This document shows, one piece after another, positions 32,772 to 41,559 of a stretch of 64,000 nt of DNA (its first letter is position 1; the number at the start of each line of letters is the position of its first letter). A program made the position numbers and the translations under genes. The notes beneath the pieces were generated by a model, which saw only the letters and a list, made by a program, of their open reading frames with translations, did no database searches and was not told where the DNA came from. This stretch comes from Conexibacter woesei Iso977N (GTDB lineage Bacteria > Actinomycetota > Thermoleophilia > Solirubrobacterales > Solirubrobacteraceae). The DNA lies in NCBI RefSeq assembly GCF_000424625.1, contig NZ_AUKG01000001.1, positions 1,798,001 through 1,862,000 on the forward strand, given 5' to 3'.

Positions 32772-35420
32772 TCAGACGGACCGCAGGGTCAAAATGCAGA
32801 AACCCTGACCGATCAGAGAGCCCGTGACGGCGCCGGTCCTGCCGGCCTTCACGCGCAGGGACTTCACGGCCCTGCCGGTGCGGTCGGCGCAGCGCGTGAC
32901 CGTGATCTTCGCGCCCGCCGAGGCCGGGCCGGCGCCGACCAGCGCCGTGCGGTCGGCCGTCGGCTTCGACGCGATGCGCCAGCTGCCGGCGCTCGTCGCC
33001 GTCGCGCGGGTGGCGGACCGCGACGACCCGCGCACGACGTTGACCGCGCTGGAGGCGACGGCGCCGTCGGTCGCGAACGCGCGGGCGACGACCGTGTGCG
33101 CGCCGGCGGTCACCGACCGCGGGACGCGCCAGCGGCTGACGGCGTACGGCGCCGTGTCGTCGCTGGCGATCCTCGTGCCGTCGAGCCAGAACTCGACGTG
33201 GTCGATCGCGCCGGTCGTCGTCGCGGCCGCCGACAGCGTACGGGTGAAGCGGTCGCCCGAGGCCGGGCGGCTCAGCGTGACCGTCGGCCCGGCGCTCGGC
33301 GCGGGCGGGTCGGCGATGACGACCGGCGGCGTCTCGCTGCCGTCGCCGGCCGGCGGGTCGGGCGTCTCGGACGTGCCGGGGTCGGTCGCCGGGGGCTCCG
33401 TCGAGGGCGGCGTCGGCGTGACGTCCGGCAGCGCGACCGTCCAGCTGCGGCTGGCGCCGGTCGCCTCCGTGTTGCCGGCCGCGTCGGTCGCGCGGACGGC
33501 GAACGTGTGCTGGCCGATGCCCAGGCCGCCGACGGTCGCCGGCGACGTGCACGCCGTCCAGGTCCCGCCGTCCAGCGAGCACGCGAACCGCGCGCCGGCG
33601 TCATCGGCCGAGAACGCGAAGCTCGCGTCACCGCTCAGCGTCATCGCCTCCGGGCCGGACGCGATCGTCGTCGCCGGCGCCTGCGTGTCGATCGTGAACG
33701 TCCGCGTCGCGGGCGACGCGTCGGTGTTGCCGGCCGCGTCCTTGGCGCGCACGCTGAACGTGTGGCTGCCGTCGGCCAGCGTGCTCAGCGTCTTCGGGCT
33801 GGTGCAGGACGTCCAGGCGCCGCTGTCGACCTTGCACCCGAACGTCGAGCCGGACTCGCTGGAGGTGAACGCGAACGCGGGCGTGCTGTCGTTGGTCGTG
33901 CCGGCCGGGCCCGAGCCGATCGTCGTCTCGGGCGCCGTGGTGTCGGCGACCTGCGTGCTCACCGTGAACGCCGCGCTCGCGGGCGAGGCGTCGGTGTTGC
34001 CCGCGGCGTCGGTCGCGCGGACCGAGAACGTGTGGCTGCCGTCGGCCAGCGTGCTCAGCGTCTTCGGGCTGGTGCACGACGCCCAGGCGCCGCTGTCGAC
34101 CTTGCACTGGAACGTCGAGCCGGACTCGGTCGCGGTGAACGCGTACGTCGGCGTGTTGTCGTTGGTCGTGCCGGTCGGGCCCGAGCTGATCGACGTGTCC
34201 GGCGCGGTCGTGTCGGCCGGGGGCGTCGTCGTGCCGCCGCCGCCACCGCCGCCCGTGGTGCCGTCCGTGCCCGTGATGCCCATCGCGGTGCCGTCGTCGG
34301 CCCTGCCGGTGCCGGTGCTGCCGGCGGCCAGCGCGTAGCCGGCCCACGACGTCGGGCTGGACCCGCCGGCGTAGGTCGGGCTGCCCTTGATGTCGTGGCT
34401 GCCCATCGCGCCGCCGGAGATCAGGTTGTAGTCCACGCTCGTGCCCTGCGGCGCGCCGCCGGTGGAGCTGCCGACGTCGGCCAGGACGTTGTCCTTGACG
34501 ACGTTGCCCGAGCTCGTCGCGCCGCCGTTGGACTTGTCGACCTCGACCATGCCGCCGCTGCCGGGCAGGACGTTGTGGGAGATGATGTTCCCGGTCGCCG
34601 CGCCCATCACGATCGGCCACGGGTAGCCGGTCGTCGAGATCACGTTGTTGGTGATCGTCTCGTGGTCGGAGCCGTCGGGGGCCATGATCCCGGTGGCGTT
34701 GTCGTGCAGCCAGTTGCCGGTGATCACCGTGTGCGACGAGCCGTAGAGCTGGATCGCGTCGGAGTGCGCCTGGCTGACCTGGGCGATGCCGTGGAACTCG
34801 TTGCCCGGCCCGACCTGGACGCCGTAGGCGCCGCCGATGATCTGGACGCCGTCGGCGTCGCCGTTGGGGCCGAACGTGTTGTTGGAGATCGTGACCCCGA
34901 CCGGCTGCGTGTTCTGGTAGCCGCGCACGGTCAGGCGGCCCTCGTAGCACGTCGAGCACACGTTGATGCCCGCGAACGTGTTGTGATCGATCAAGATGTT
35001 GGCGTTCGGCGTCGAGGTCGGCGTGTCGACGCGCAGCATGCCCGTGAACGTCGAGTTGACGATCGACGTGTTCTTGGCGCCGTTGAGGTAGCCGCCGTCG
35101 ATCGTCAGCCCGTCGAGCTTGATGTTCGCGATCTGGATCGTCGGGAACATCTCGGCCCTCGCGCCGGACTGCGCCGTGATCGTGACCACCGAGGACTTGG
35201 CACTGGACGGCGTCCACGAGCCGTAGTCGCCCGCGGCGAGGTGGATGACGTCTCCGCCGGCCGCCGAGTTGTAGACGCTCGAGAAGTTCGACGTGGTGGC
35301 GTTGAGGTCTGCCGCATGCGCGGCTCCCGACGCGCAGGCGACGGCGATGACGGACGAAAGCGCTGCGGTGATGGCGCGCAACGACGTGCGGCGGCCACCC
35401 CGGAGGGCAACGTAGGACAT
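32772..35420 (-). CDS. Secreted parallel beta-helix protein with Ig-like repeats
   Basis: The 882 residues have a signal peptide (cleavage after AHA near 36), a beta-helix (about 40-400) closely related to the 31001 product, a Gly-rich hinge, then three Ig-like modules of about 90 residues (each with FxCKVDSGAW or FACSLDGGTW, and GSHTFSVRATDAAGNT), a Pro-rich linker and a C-terminal Ig-like domain. The modules look adhesive or carbohydrate-facing. ATG 35420 is preceded by AGAGGAAA. The DNA identity with the neighbouring gene indicates a recent duplication followed by acquisition of the Ig modules. Confidence 0.88.
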   Translation of the reverse strand: MSYVALRGGRRTSLRAITAALSSVIAVACASGAAHAADLNATTSNFSSVYNSAAGGDVIHLAAGDYGSWTPSSAKSSVVTITAQSGARAEMFPTIQIANIKLDGLTIDGGYLNGAKNTSIVNSTFTGMLRVDTPTSTPNANILIDHNTFAGINVCSTCYEGRLTVRGYQNTQPVGVTISNNTFGPNGDADGVQIIGGAYGVQVGPGNEFHGIAQVSQAHSDAIQLYGSSHTVITGNWLHDNATGIMAPDGSDHETITNNVISTTGYPWPIVMGAATGNIISHNVLPGSGGMVEVDKSNGGATSSGNVVKDNVLADVGSSTGGAPQGTSVDYNLISGGAMGSHDIKGSPTYAGGSSPTSWAGYALAAGSTGTGRADDGTAMGITGTDGTTGGGGGGGTTTPPADTTAPDTSISSGPTGTTNDNTPTYAFTATESGSTFQCKVDSGAWASCTSPKTLSTLADGSHTFSVRATDAAGNTDASPASAAFTVSTQVADTTAPETTIGSGPAGTTNDSTPAFAFTSSESGSTFGCKVDSGAWTSCTSPKTLSTLADGSHTFSVRAKDAAGNTDASPATRTFTIDTQAPATTIASGPEAMTLSGDASFAFSADDAGARFACSLDGGTWTACTSPATVGGLGIGQHTFAVRATDAAGNTEATGASRSWTVALPDVTPTPPSTEPPATDPGTSETPDPPAGDGSETPPVVIADPPAPSAGPTVTLSRPASGDRFTRTLSAAATTTGAIDHVEFWLDGTRIASDDTAPYAVSRWRVPRSVTAGAHTVVARAFATDGAVASSAVNVVRGSSRSATRATATSAGSWRIASKPTADRTALVGAGPASAGAKITVTRCADRTGRAVKSLRVKAGRTGAVTGSLIGQGFCILTLRSV
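33721..34206 (-). repeat. Tandem repeat of an Ig-like coding unit (period about 270 bp)
   Basis: Two adjacent units, 33721-33935 and 33991-34205, are almost identical in DNA. They encode the first two Ig-like modules of the large beta-helix protein. The third module is more diverged. Confidence 0.75.
34275..35027 (-). repeat. Copy 2 of the ~750-bp duplicated beta-helix segment
   Basis: Nearly identical to 31418-32170, within the neighbouring paralogue. Confidence 0.8.
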
Positions 35421-35601
35421 GCTTTGTTTCCTCTTTCCAGCGGATGGAAGACGCGCAACGCATCGACCCTGCTGGGAAGTGCCAACGGCTGGACCGCCGC
35501 AGATCACGGGTGCAACGAAGGCCCCTCCCTGAAGGGCTCCTGCTCGCTGCTACGACTATCGGTCATGTTCGCTCGGGTGGTTGAGCGATCCGCGTGGCCC
35601 T

Positions 35602-35634
35602 CCGACATTTGTCGGCCCCTGCCTGCGGACGGCG
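35602..35634. promoter_or_regulatory. Hairpin and motif shared with the other beta-helix promoter
   Basis: CCGAC / GTCGG (35602-35615, loop ATTT) is followed by CCCCTGCCT (35616-35624) and GGACGGCG (35627-35634). The last two elements recur at 32597-32618 upstream of the neighbouring beta-helix gene. The region 35421-35707 otherwise shows no gene and no ECF-type promoter. Confidence 0.35.
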
Positions 35635-35672
35635 GGTTAGGTACCCCCGTCGCGCGAGCGGCTAAACGCCCA

Positions 35673-35685
35673 GGCGCGAAGCGCC
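35673..35685 (-). terminator. Hairpin after the beta-helix lipoprotein gene
   Basis: GGCGC / GCGCC with a three-base loop lies about 25 bases past the stop on the minus strand. It probably ends the 38987-35708 operon. Confidence 0.4.
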
Positions 35686-35707
35686 CGCGCGAGGTACGCA
35701 GGAGGAC

Positions 35708-36880
35708 CTAGCCGGCGATGCCGATGTTGGTGCCGCCGGTGCCGCGACCGTGTCCCGCGCTGGAGCGCGCCAGCCGGTAGCCGGCGTAGCTCGTGGGCTT
35801 GGAGCCGCCCTTGAAGCGCGGTCGCCCGCGCACGTCGTGGGGCCCGCGGGCGCCGCTGACGAGCAGGTTGTAGTCCTGGTCGACGCCGGTCGGCACGCCG
35901 CCCCTGGCGTTGACGACCGCGCGGGCCGTGTTGTCCTGGACGACGACCTCGCTGCTCGGGTCGCCGTTGTTGGACCGGTCGACCTCGATCGACCCGCCGC
36001 CCGGGAGCGTGTTGTGCACGATCGTGTTCCTGTGTGCGCCGCCCATCACGATCGGCCACGGGTAGCCGGTCGTCTGGATCACGTTGTTGGTGATGATCTC
36101 GCCGCTGGAGCCGTCGGGCGCCATGATCCCGGTGGCGTTGCCGCTCATCCAGTTGCCGGTGATGACCGTGCGGGTCGAGCCGTACAACTGGATCGGGTCG
36201 GTGTGCGGCGAGCCCTGGGCCTGGCTCTGGCCGAGCCCGGCGAAGCGGTTGCCGGGGCCGATCCTGACGGCCTCGGCGGTGCCGATGATCTGGATGCCGT
36301 CGGCGGTCCCGCCCGGTCCGAAGCGGTTGTCGCGGATCGTCACGCCGACCGGGCGGCCGTCGGGGTGGCCGTCGCCGCGGATCGTCAGCCGGCCCTCGTA
36401 GCACTTCTCACAGGGGTCGACCGCGTGGAACTGGTCGTGCGTGAAGAGGATGCCGGCGTCGCGCTCGAACGCGTCGACGCGCGTCATGCCCGTGAACGAC
36501 GAGCGGCGGATCGTGACGTCGCGGACCGCGTTGAGGTAGGCGTCGGGGATCGTCACGTGGTCGATGACGACCTGTTGCTCGCCCTGCAGCTGCAGCTTCA
36601 TCGTCGCGACACCGCTCACCGGTCCGCGGACGGTGACCGGGCTGGACTTCCTGCCGCCGCTGAACGTGCCGTAGTCGCCGGGCGCGAGGCGGATGACCGC
36701 GCCGCCCCTGGCCTTCCTGTAGACGTCGGCGAGGTTGTCCGGCGTCGCGGGCGTCTCGGCGGCCGACGGGTCGGCGGCGGAGACGCCGCCACAGCCCGAG
36801 AGCGCGGCGCCGCCGGCGGCGGTCGCGGCGACCGCGACGAGGGCGAGCAGGGGGCGGAGGCGGAGGGGCACGGTCGGCAA
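35708..36880 (-). CDS. Parallel beta-helix lipoprotein
   Basis: The 390-residue protein carries a lipobox (LSGC near residue 30), so it is anchored to the membrane, unlike its secreted paralogues. The beta-helix (about 45-360) has the family motifs CEKCYEGRL, FGPGGTADGIQI, TDPIQLYGS, TGIMAPDGSSGE, YPWPIVMGG and EVDRSNNG. It follows the GT4 gene by three bases and is the last gene of a three-gene operon (GT2, GT4, beta-helix) that starts with an ECF-type promoter. This links the beta-helix family to polysaccharide synthesis. A lyase, epimerase or export-linked role is possible. Confidence 0.88.
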   Translation of the reverse strand: MPTVPLRLRPLLALVAVAATAAGGAALSGCGGVSAADPSAAETPATPDNLADVYRKARGGAVIRLAPGDYGTFSGGRKSSPVTVRGPVSGVATMKLQLQGEQQVVIDHVTIPDAYLNAVRDVTIRRSSFTGMTRVDAFERDAGILFTHDQFHAVDPCEKCYEGRLTIRGDGHPDGRPVGVTIRDNRFGPGGTADGIQIIGTAEAVRIGPGNRFAGLGQSQAQGSPHTDPIQLYGSTRTVITGNWMSGNATGIMAPDGSSGEIITNNVIQTTGYPWPIVMGGAHRNTIVHNTLPGGGSIEVDRSNNGDPSSEVVVQDNTARAVVNARGGVPTGVDQDYNLLVSGARGPHDVRGRPRFKGGSKPTSYAGYRLARSSAGHGRGTGGTNIGIAG

Positions 36881-36883
36881 GGC

Positions 36884-38050
36884 CTACAGGAACGCCGCGA
36901 GCGCGTCGACGTCGGCGGTCTGCGGGCCGATCGCCCGCAGCAGCCGGCTCCCGACCGCCGGCCACGTGTACTTGTCCGCCTGGACGCGCGCGAGCGCGCC
37001 GAGGCGCTGAGCGGTGACGGGATCGCAGAGGGTGCGCATCGCCTCGAGCAGCGCGTCGTCGTCGGCGGGGTCGACCACGAGGCCGCCGTCGCCGATCAGC
37101 TCCGCCGAGCCGCCGACGGTCGAGCCGATGCTCGGCAGCCCGCCCGCGCCCGCCTCGGTGTAGGCCAGCGCCGAGGCCTCCTGGTGTGACGGCATCACGA
37201 AGACGGTGGCGCGCGCGTTCAAGGCCATCAACTCGGCCTGCTGGGCCGGGTCGTCGAGCGCGAGCACGCCGTGGCCGGTGACGCCGGGCACGGCGCTCAC
37301 GTCCGGGTGGCGGCCGACGAGGTCCAGCTCGGCCTCGGGCACGTCGGCGCGCAGGCGGTTGAACGCGCGCAGGACGCCGTCGCCGTTCTTGCGCTCCCAC
37401 TCGACGCCGACGAACAGGAAGCGCGGGACCGACCAGTCGCGCGGCGCGTCCAGCGCCTCGCGGTTGCGGCCGACCCCGACGACATGGACCTTCTCGGCCG
37501 GGATCCCGTAGTCGCGCACGATCGACTCGGCGACCCAGCCGGTCGTCGTGCAGCACGCGGTCGCGCGCTCGTAGGCGCGGCGCTGCGCGTCCAGCCGCGC
37601 TTGGATCGCGCTCGCGGGCAGGCCCTTCCACGCGGGGTACGGCGCAGCGAGGACCTGGGCCACCGTCATGTCCTCGAACGTCACGACCGGCGCGTCGGCG
37701 GCGACCGCGTAGCCGGTCCCGATCTGGACGATCCCCTCGACCGGGCCGAGCGTCCGGACGCGGCGGCGCGCGGCGCGCGTCTGCAGGCGCCCGAGCTCCG
37801 GGCTCAGCCGCGCCGAGCGGCGGCTGTTCTTGACGGCGGTGACGAGACCGGCCGAGCGGTCGCTGCGGTGCAGGCGCGCGAGCGACAGCGCGTGCATCGC
37901 CAGCGCGTTGACCGCCGGGTGCGGGTCGGCGTCCAGCGAGCGCACGGTGGCGCCCGCGGCCTCCATCCCGCGCACGACGCCCGACGGCGTGCCCGACCAG
38001 GTCGTCGGGTGGCGCGGGTCCCCGGGGAACGCGACGGCGACGGTCGTCAT
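36884..38050 (-). CDS. GT4-family glycosyltransferase
   Basis: The 388 residues show the GT-B pattern, with the nucleotide-sugar domain ending in FVMPSHQEASALAYTEAGAGGLPSIGS (read in two parts: FVMPSHQEASALAYTEA and GGLPSIGS) containing the EX7E-type Glu. It would transfer a hexose to a lipid-linked glycan in the cytoplasm. It starts one base after the stop of the GT2 gene and ends three bases before the beta-helix lipoprotein gene, so all three are one operon. Confidence 0.9.
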   Translation of the reverse strand: MTTVAVAFPGDPRHPTTWSGTPSGVVRGMEAAGATVRSLDADPHPAVNALAMHALSLARLHRSDRSAGLVTAVKNSRRSARLSPELGRLQTRAARRRVRTLGPVEGIVQIGTGYAVAADAPVVTFEDMTVAQVLAAPYPAWKGLPASAIQARLDAQRRAYERATACCTTTGWVAESIVRDYGIPAEKVHVVGVGRNREALDAPRDWSVPRFLFVGVEWERKNGDGVLRAFNRLRADVPEAELDLVGRHPDVSAVPGVTGHGVLALDDPAQQAELMALNARATVFVMPSHQEASALAYTEAGAGGLPSIGSTVGGSAELIGDGGLVVDPADDDALLEAMRTLCDPVTAQRLGALARVQADKYTWPAVGSRLLRAIGPQTADVDALAAFL

Positions 38051-38051
38051 C

Positions 38052-38987
38052 TCAGCGGCGGTCGTCGACGTGGACGGCGGTCGGCGGCGGGGCCACGAAC
38101 GGCGCGGGCGCGCGGCCGGCCAGCGTTGCGAGGGCCAGGCGCGAGGCCGCGCGCTTCTCGCCCGGGGCGATCGCGCGCAGGAGGTGGCCGGTCCCGAGCG
38201 CCGAGAGGTACAGCGTCCGCTGCGGCGCGGTGAAGTGCTTGCCCGCGTACTGGCGGCGTGCGTAGGCGTCCTGGGCGACGAGCCTCGGCGCCGCGCCCGC
38301 CTTGCCCGCGTGGTGCAGGATCGTCATGACCGGCAGGTGGCGCGCGCCCCAGCCCGCGCGGCGCATGCGCAGGCAGAGGTCGGTCTCCTCCGCGAACAGG
38401 AAGAAGCGCTCGTCGAGCAGCCCGGCGCTGAGCAGCGCCTCGCGGCGCGCGAGCAGGAACGACCCGGACATCCAGTCGCAGTCGGTCGCGCGGTCGTAGT
38501 GGGCGAGGTCGAGCTCGCGCTCGCCCATCCAGCGCCGGCGCGCGGGCCAGCGCTCGGAGCCGAGCGCCTGGCAGGCCGCGCGCATCGGCGTCGGGAAGTA
38601 GCGGATCGTCGGCCACAGCGTGCCGTCGGCGGTGACCTGCTTGACGCCGGCGACGCCGACGTCCGGCGCTGCGCGCAGCGCGGCGATCACGTCGGCGAGC
38701 TGGCCGTCGAGCAGCTCGGTGTCCGGGTTGAGCAGCAGCACGAACGGCGCGTCGACGGTCTTCAACCCCTCGTTGTTGCCGTAGGCGAAGCCGTGGTTGT
38801 CGCGGCGCAGGACGCGGACGTCTGAGAACTCGCGCTCGACGAGCTCGGCCGAGCCGTCGGTGGAGGCGTTGTCGACGACGACGACGTCGAGCTCCAGCCC
38901 GTGGGCGTGGGCAGCCAGCGAGGACAGGCAGGGCCTGAGCCATCGAGCGCTGTTGTGCGAGACCACGATCACCGCGAGGTCGGCCAT
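38052..38987 (-). CDS. GT2-family glycosyltransferase (rhamnosyltransferase-like)
   Basis: The 311-residue GT-A enzyme has VIVVSHNSARWLRPCL at the N-terminus, DNASTDGSAEL, the metal-binding LLLNPDTE and SFLLARREAL, as in WbbL-type dTDP-rhamnosyltransferases. ATG 38987 is chosen because the domain begins there and the ECF-type promoter (CGTT at 38997-39000) sits nine bases ahead. It is the first gene of the operon running to 35708, divergent from the Wzz-like gene at 39065. Confidence 0.92.
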   Translation of the reverse strand: MADLAVIVVSHNSARWLRPCLSSLAAHAHGLELDVVVVDNASTDGSAELVEREFSDVRVLRRDNHGFAYGNNEGLKTVDAPFVLLLNPDTELLDGQLADVIAALRAAPDVGVAGVKQVTADGTLWPTIRYFPTPMRAACQALGSERWPARRRWMGERELDLAHYDRATDCDWMSGSFLLARREALLSAGLLDERFFLFAEETDLCLRMRRAGWGARHLPVMTILHHAGKAGAAPRLVAQDAYARRQYAGKHFTAPQRTLYLSALGTGHLLRAIAPGEKRAASRLALATLAGRAPAPFVAPPPTAVHVDDRR

Positions 38988-38996
38988 CACGCAACC

Positions 38997-39022
38997 AACG
39001 CGATCACAACCGAAGATCTTCC
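38997..39022 (-). promoter_or_regulatory. ECF-type promoter for the GT2-GT4-beta-helix operon
   Basis: On the minus strand GGAAG (39022-39018), 17 bases, then CGTT (39000-38997), nine bases before ATG 38987. The -35 is preceded by TGT. This is one of seven copies with the same spacing in the locus. Confidence 0.7.
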
Positions 39023-39030
39023 ACAGCGGC

Positions 39031-39056
39031 GGAAGCAGCACGCGGGACCGCGCGTT
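39031..39056 (+). promoter_or_regulatory. ECF-type promoter for the Wzz-like gene at 39065
   Basis: GGAAG (39031-39035), 17 bases, then CGTT (39053-39056), eight bases before GTG 39065. It is divergent from the promoter at 38997-39022, with only eight bases between the two -35 elements. Confidence 0.7.
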
Positions 39057-39064
39057 GATTCGGC

Positions 39065-39988
39065 GTGGATCTCATCACCGCACTCCGCGCGCTGTGGCGC
39101 GGTCGCCTCTTCGTCGCCCTCGCGTTTGTCGTCTCGGTCGCTCTCGGCATCGTGGTCGCCTACAAGGTGACGCCGGGCATCCCGCCGAAGCTGGAGAGCC
39201 GCCAGTACACCGTCGCGCTCGGCACGGTCAACGTGCTCGTCGACACCCCGGACTCCCAGGTCATCGACCTCAGCCCGAGCGGCGCCGACGCGGTCGGCAC
39301 GCGCGCCTCGCTGCTGGCGTCGCTGATCTCGACGAGCCCGATCAAGAGCGCGATCTCCGCGCGCGTGGGCATCCCGGCCAACAGGCTCGTCGTGCTCGGC
39401 CCGCAGGCCGGCGGCGGGACCGCGCCGCCGACCGGCGCCGCGGCGGCGGTGACCCAGAACGGGCGCGACGCGAAGATCATCTCGATCCGCACCGACTCGT
39501 CGCTGCCGGTGATCTCGATCGACACGCAGGGGCAGAACGCCGCCGAGGCGACGCGCCTGGCCGACGGCGCGGCCGCGGGCCTGCAGGACTACCTCAAGAC
39601 CGTCGTCAAGTCGCAGAAGGTCCCGGCCTCGCGGCGCCTGGTGCTGCGCCAGCTCGGCGCGCCGGAGATCGGGATCTCGGTCCGCGGACCGCGCAAGGCC
39701 TACGGCGCGGTGCTGGCGATCTTCCTGTTGATCCTCTTCTGCGCCGCGGTCGTGATCCTCCCGGGGATCGTGCGCGCGCTGCGCGCGGCGGCCGAGGACG
39801 AGAAGCGCGAGCGGGCCGAGGCGGACCACCGCCGCCACGCGGCGGCCGAGGCCGCCGAGCGCGCCGAGGCCGAGGCGGCCGAGGCCGAGCACGCGCCGAC
39901 GGGTCCGTTCACGCAGGTCGCGACGCCGAGCTGGGTGCGCGCGATCGACGCCGACGGCACGCCGCTCGCGGTCGAGCGCCACAGCTAG
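39065..39988 (+). CDS. Wzz-like polysaccharide chain-length/co-polymerase protein
   Basis: The 307 residues have an N-terminal transmembrane helix (about 14-33), an extracytoplasmic domain (YTVALGTVNVLVDTPDSQVIDL, read around its centre) and a second helix (about 218-240), then a charged coiled-coil tail rich in Glu/Ala/Arg. This is the polysaccharide co-polymerase topology, but there is no Walker-type tyrosine kinase domain. It is a paralogue of the protein at 44250-45098. GTG is the start, supported by the promoter distance. The stop shares CTAG with the convergent gene. Confidence 0.82.
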   Translation: MDLITALRALWRGRLFVALAFVVSVALGIVVAYKVTPGIPPKLESRQYTVALGTVNVLVDTPDSQVIDLSPSGADAVGTRASLLASLISTSPIKSAISARVGIPANRLVVLGPQAGGGTAPPTGAAAAVTQNGRDAKIISIRTDSSLPVISIDTQGQNAAEATRLADGAAAGLQDYLKTVVKSQKVPASRRLVLRQLGAPEIGISVRGPRKAYGAVLAIFLLILFCAAVVILPGIVRALRAAAEDEKRERAEADHRRHAAAEAAERAEAEAAEAEHAPTGPFTQVATPSWVRAIDADGTPLAVERHS

Positions 39989-41559
39989 CCGCGCAGCGGG
40001 GCGAGCCGGTCGCGCAGCTCGGTCCCGATCCGGCGGACGGCCGGCCACGGCCGCAGCGGCGGGTCGGTCACCGCGCCGACCGGCGTCTCGAAGCGCGAGT
40101 GCAGGCGCAGCGTCACCGGTGCGTCGTCGACCAGCGGCAGCGCGTCGCCGAACGGGACGGTCGTCCCGCTCCCGAGCGACCAGCCGGTGAAGACGTCGCC
40201 GCCCTCGGCCGGCCGCATCACGGTCAACGCCTGGGCGCCGGCCGGCGGCGTCACGACGACGCGGTTGGCGAACGGGCGCACGACGGCCAGGCCGGCGAGC
40301 GCGTGCACGCGGTGGCTGCTCTGCGCGATCGCGCCGAGCGACGTCCACTGCACGGCGCCGATCCGGTTGACGCGCTGCGCCGCGACCGCGAGCGGTTCCA
40401 GACCGCTCGCGACGTCGTCGTGGTGGCCGTAGAGGACGATCGCCTGGTCGAGGTAGGCGCGCAGCGCCAGCCCGTTCGGGCCCCAGTCGAGGGGCACGCG
40501 CGGCAGGACCGCGCAGCCCTCGGTGAACGTCGCCGGGTCCCAGCCGGCCAGCGGCCGCCCGGCGATCGGCTCCTCGCGCCACGGGAACGGGTGGATCGCG
40601 CAGAGCCCGTCGTAGGGGAGCGCGCCGAGCGCGCTGGCGGTGGCGGGCGAGACCATGCCGTGCGGCGCGGTCATCACGCGGCTGACCGGCAGCTGCTCGG
40701 CCGCCTCGAAGGCCTGCACGCGCCGCAGCGCCTGGGCGCACAGCGCCAGCGCCTCGGGCAGCGCCCTCGGCTGCAGCAGCTCGCGCTTCTCGTGGTTGTT
40801 GCCGTGGAACGCGAGCGACACGCGGTCGGCGCGCTGCCGGAAGAGCCGGACGGTCGGGCCGTGCGCGCCGTGGCGGTCGAGCGGGATCATCGCCATCGCC
40901 GCGTGGTAGTTGTGGGCGTCGGCGTGGCGGACGAGCGCGGCGAAGTCGATGTGCCCGTAGGTCGGGCGGCGCAGGTTGGGGTCGTCGAACAGGATCGTGG
41001 CGCGCACCGGCGGGCCCTGCACGCCGGCCGGCTCGGCGACCGCGCGCAGGAACGCGACGAGCGCGATCAGGACCAGCGAGCGCGGGCCGTGCAGCGGCGT
41101 GCGCAGCGGCGCGTCGGGCGCGAGCGCGAACAGCGGCGCGGCGATCCGGTCGATCGGCGCGTGCTCGTGCGGGTGCCGCGTCCAGCACGCCTCGCCGGCG
41201 GCGGTCGCGCCGAGCACGACCTCCCCGGCGCCGACGACCAGCGGTGCCGCGAGGTCCTGGTCCTCCAGCGCGACGTCGTGCAGGCGCGCGTCGAGCAGCG
41301 GCGTCGCCGTGAGCAGGACGTCGGTGCGCGGGCCGCCGCGCAGCGGCTCGTGCGGGCCCGGGAAGGCGAGCGCCGGGACCTGCGCGATCACCGCCGCGCC
41401 GCCGTCGTCGCCGATGCCGATCACGCCGTCCGGGCGCGCGCCCTGCGGGTCCCAGGCGACGAAGTCCGCCGGGAACGCGGCGCTCAGCGCCGACCAGAGG
41501 CGGTCGTGCTCAACCAGCGCCCCGGCGGGCGCGATCGCTACCCGGACGCGTGCGATCAC
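39985..41559 (-). CDS. Polysaccharide-deacetylase-like protein (NodB-fold, DUF2334-like)
   Basis: The 524-residue protein has a central region resembling the NodB-type deacetylase fold (ILFDDPNLRRPTYGHIDF, then AMAMIPLDRHG, VSLAFHGNNHEKREL and TAPHGM), with the DD and H residues that could hold the metal. Flanking domains are not recognised. Removal of acetyl groups from the polymer is a reasonable guess, not a certainty. GTG 41559 overlaps the GT4 stop (GTGA), so it is the last gene of the operon beginning at 45098. The stop overlaps the convergent Wzz-like gene in CTAG. Confidence 0.75.
   Translation of the reverse strand: MIARVRVAIAPAGALVEHDRLWSALSAAFPADFVAWDPQGARPDGVIGIGDDGGAAVIAQVPALAFPGPHEPLRGGPRTDVLLTATPLLDARLHDVALEDQDLAAPLVVGAGEVVLGATAAGEACWTRHPHEHAPIDRIAAPLFALAPDAPLRTPLHGPRSLVLIALVAFLRAVAEPAGVQGPPVRATILFDDPNLRRPTYGHIDFAALVRHADAHNYHAAMAMIPLDRHGAHGPTVRLFRQRADRVSLAFHGNNHEKRELLQPRALPEALALCAQALRRVQAFEAAEQLPVSRVMTAPHGMVSPATASALGALPYDGLCAIHPFPWREEPIAGRPLAGWDPATFTEGCAVLPRVPLDWGPNGLALRAYLDQAIVLYGHHDDVASGLEPLAVAAQRVNRIGAVQWTSLGAIAQSSHRVHALAGLAVVRPFANRVVVTPPAGAQALTVMRPAEGGDVFTGWSLGSGTTVPFGDALPLVDDAPVTLRLHSRFETPVGAVTDPPLRPWPAVRRIGTELRDRLAPLRG

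Noticed and set aside
35436-35475. GGATGGAAGA resembling the -35 of the 53701 promoter, on the plus strand
   Set aside because: No CGTT follows at 17 bases and no plus-strand gene starts there.
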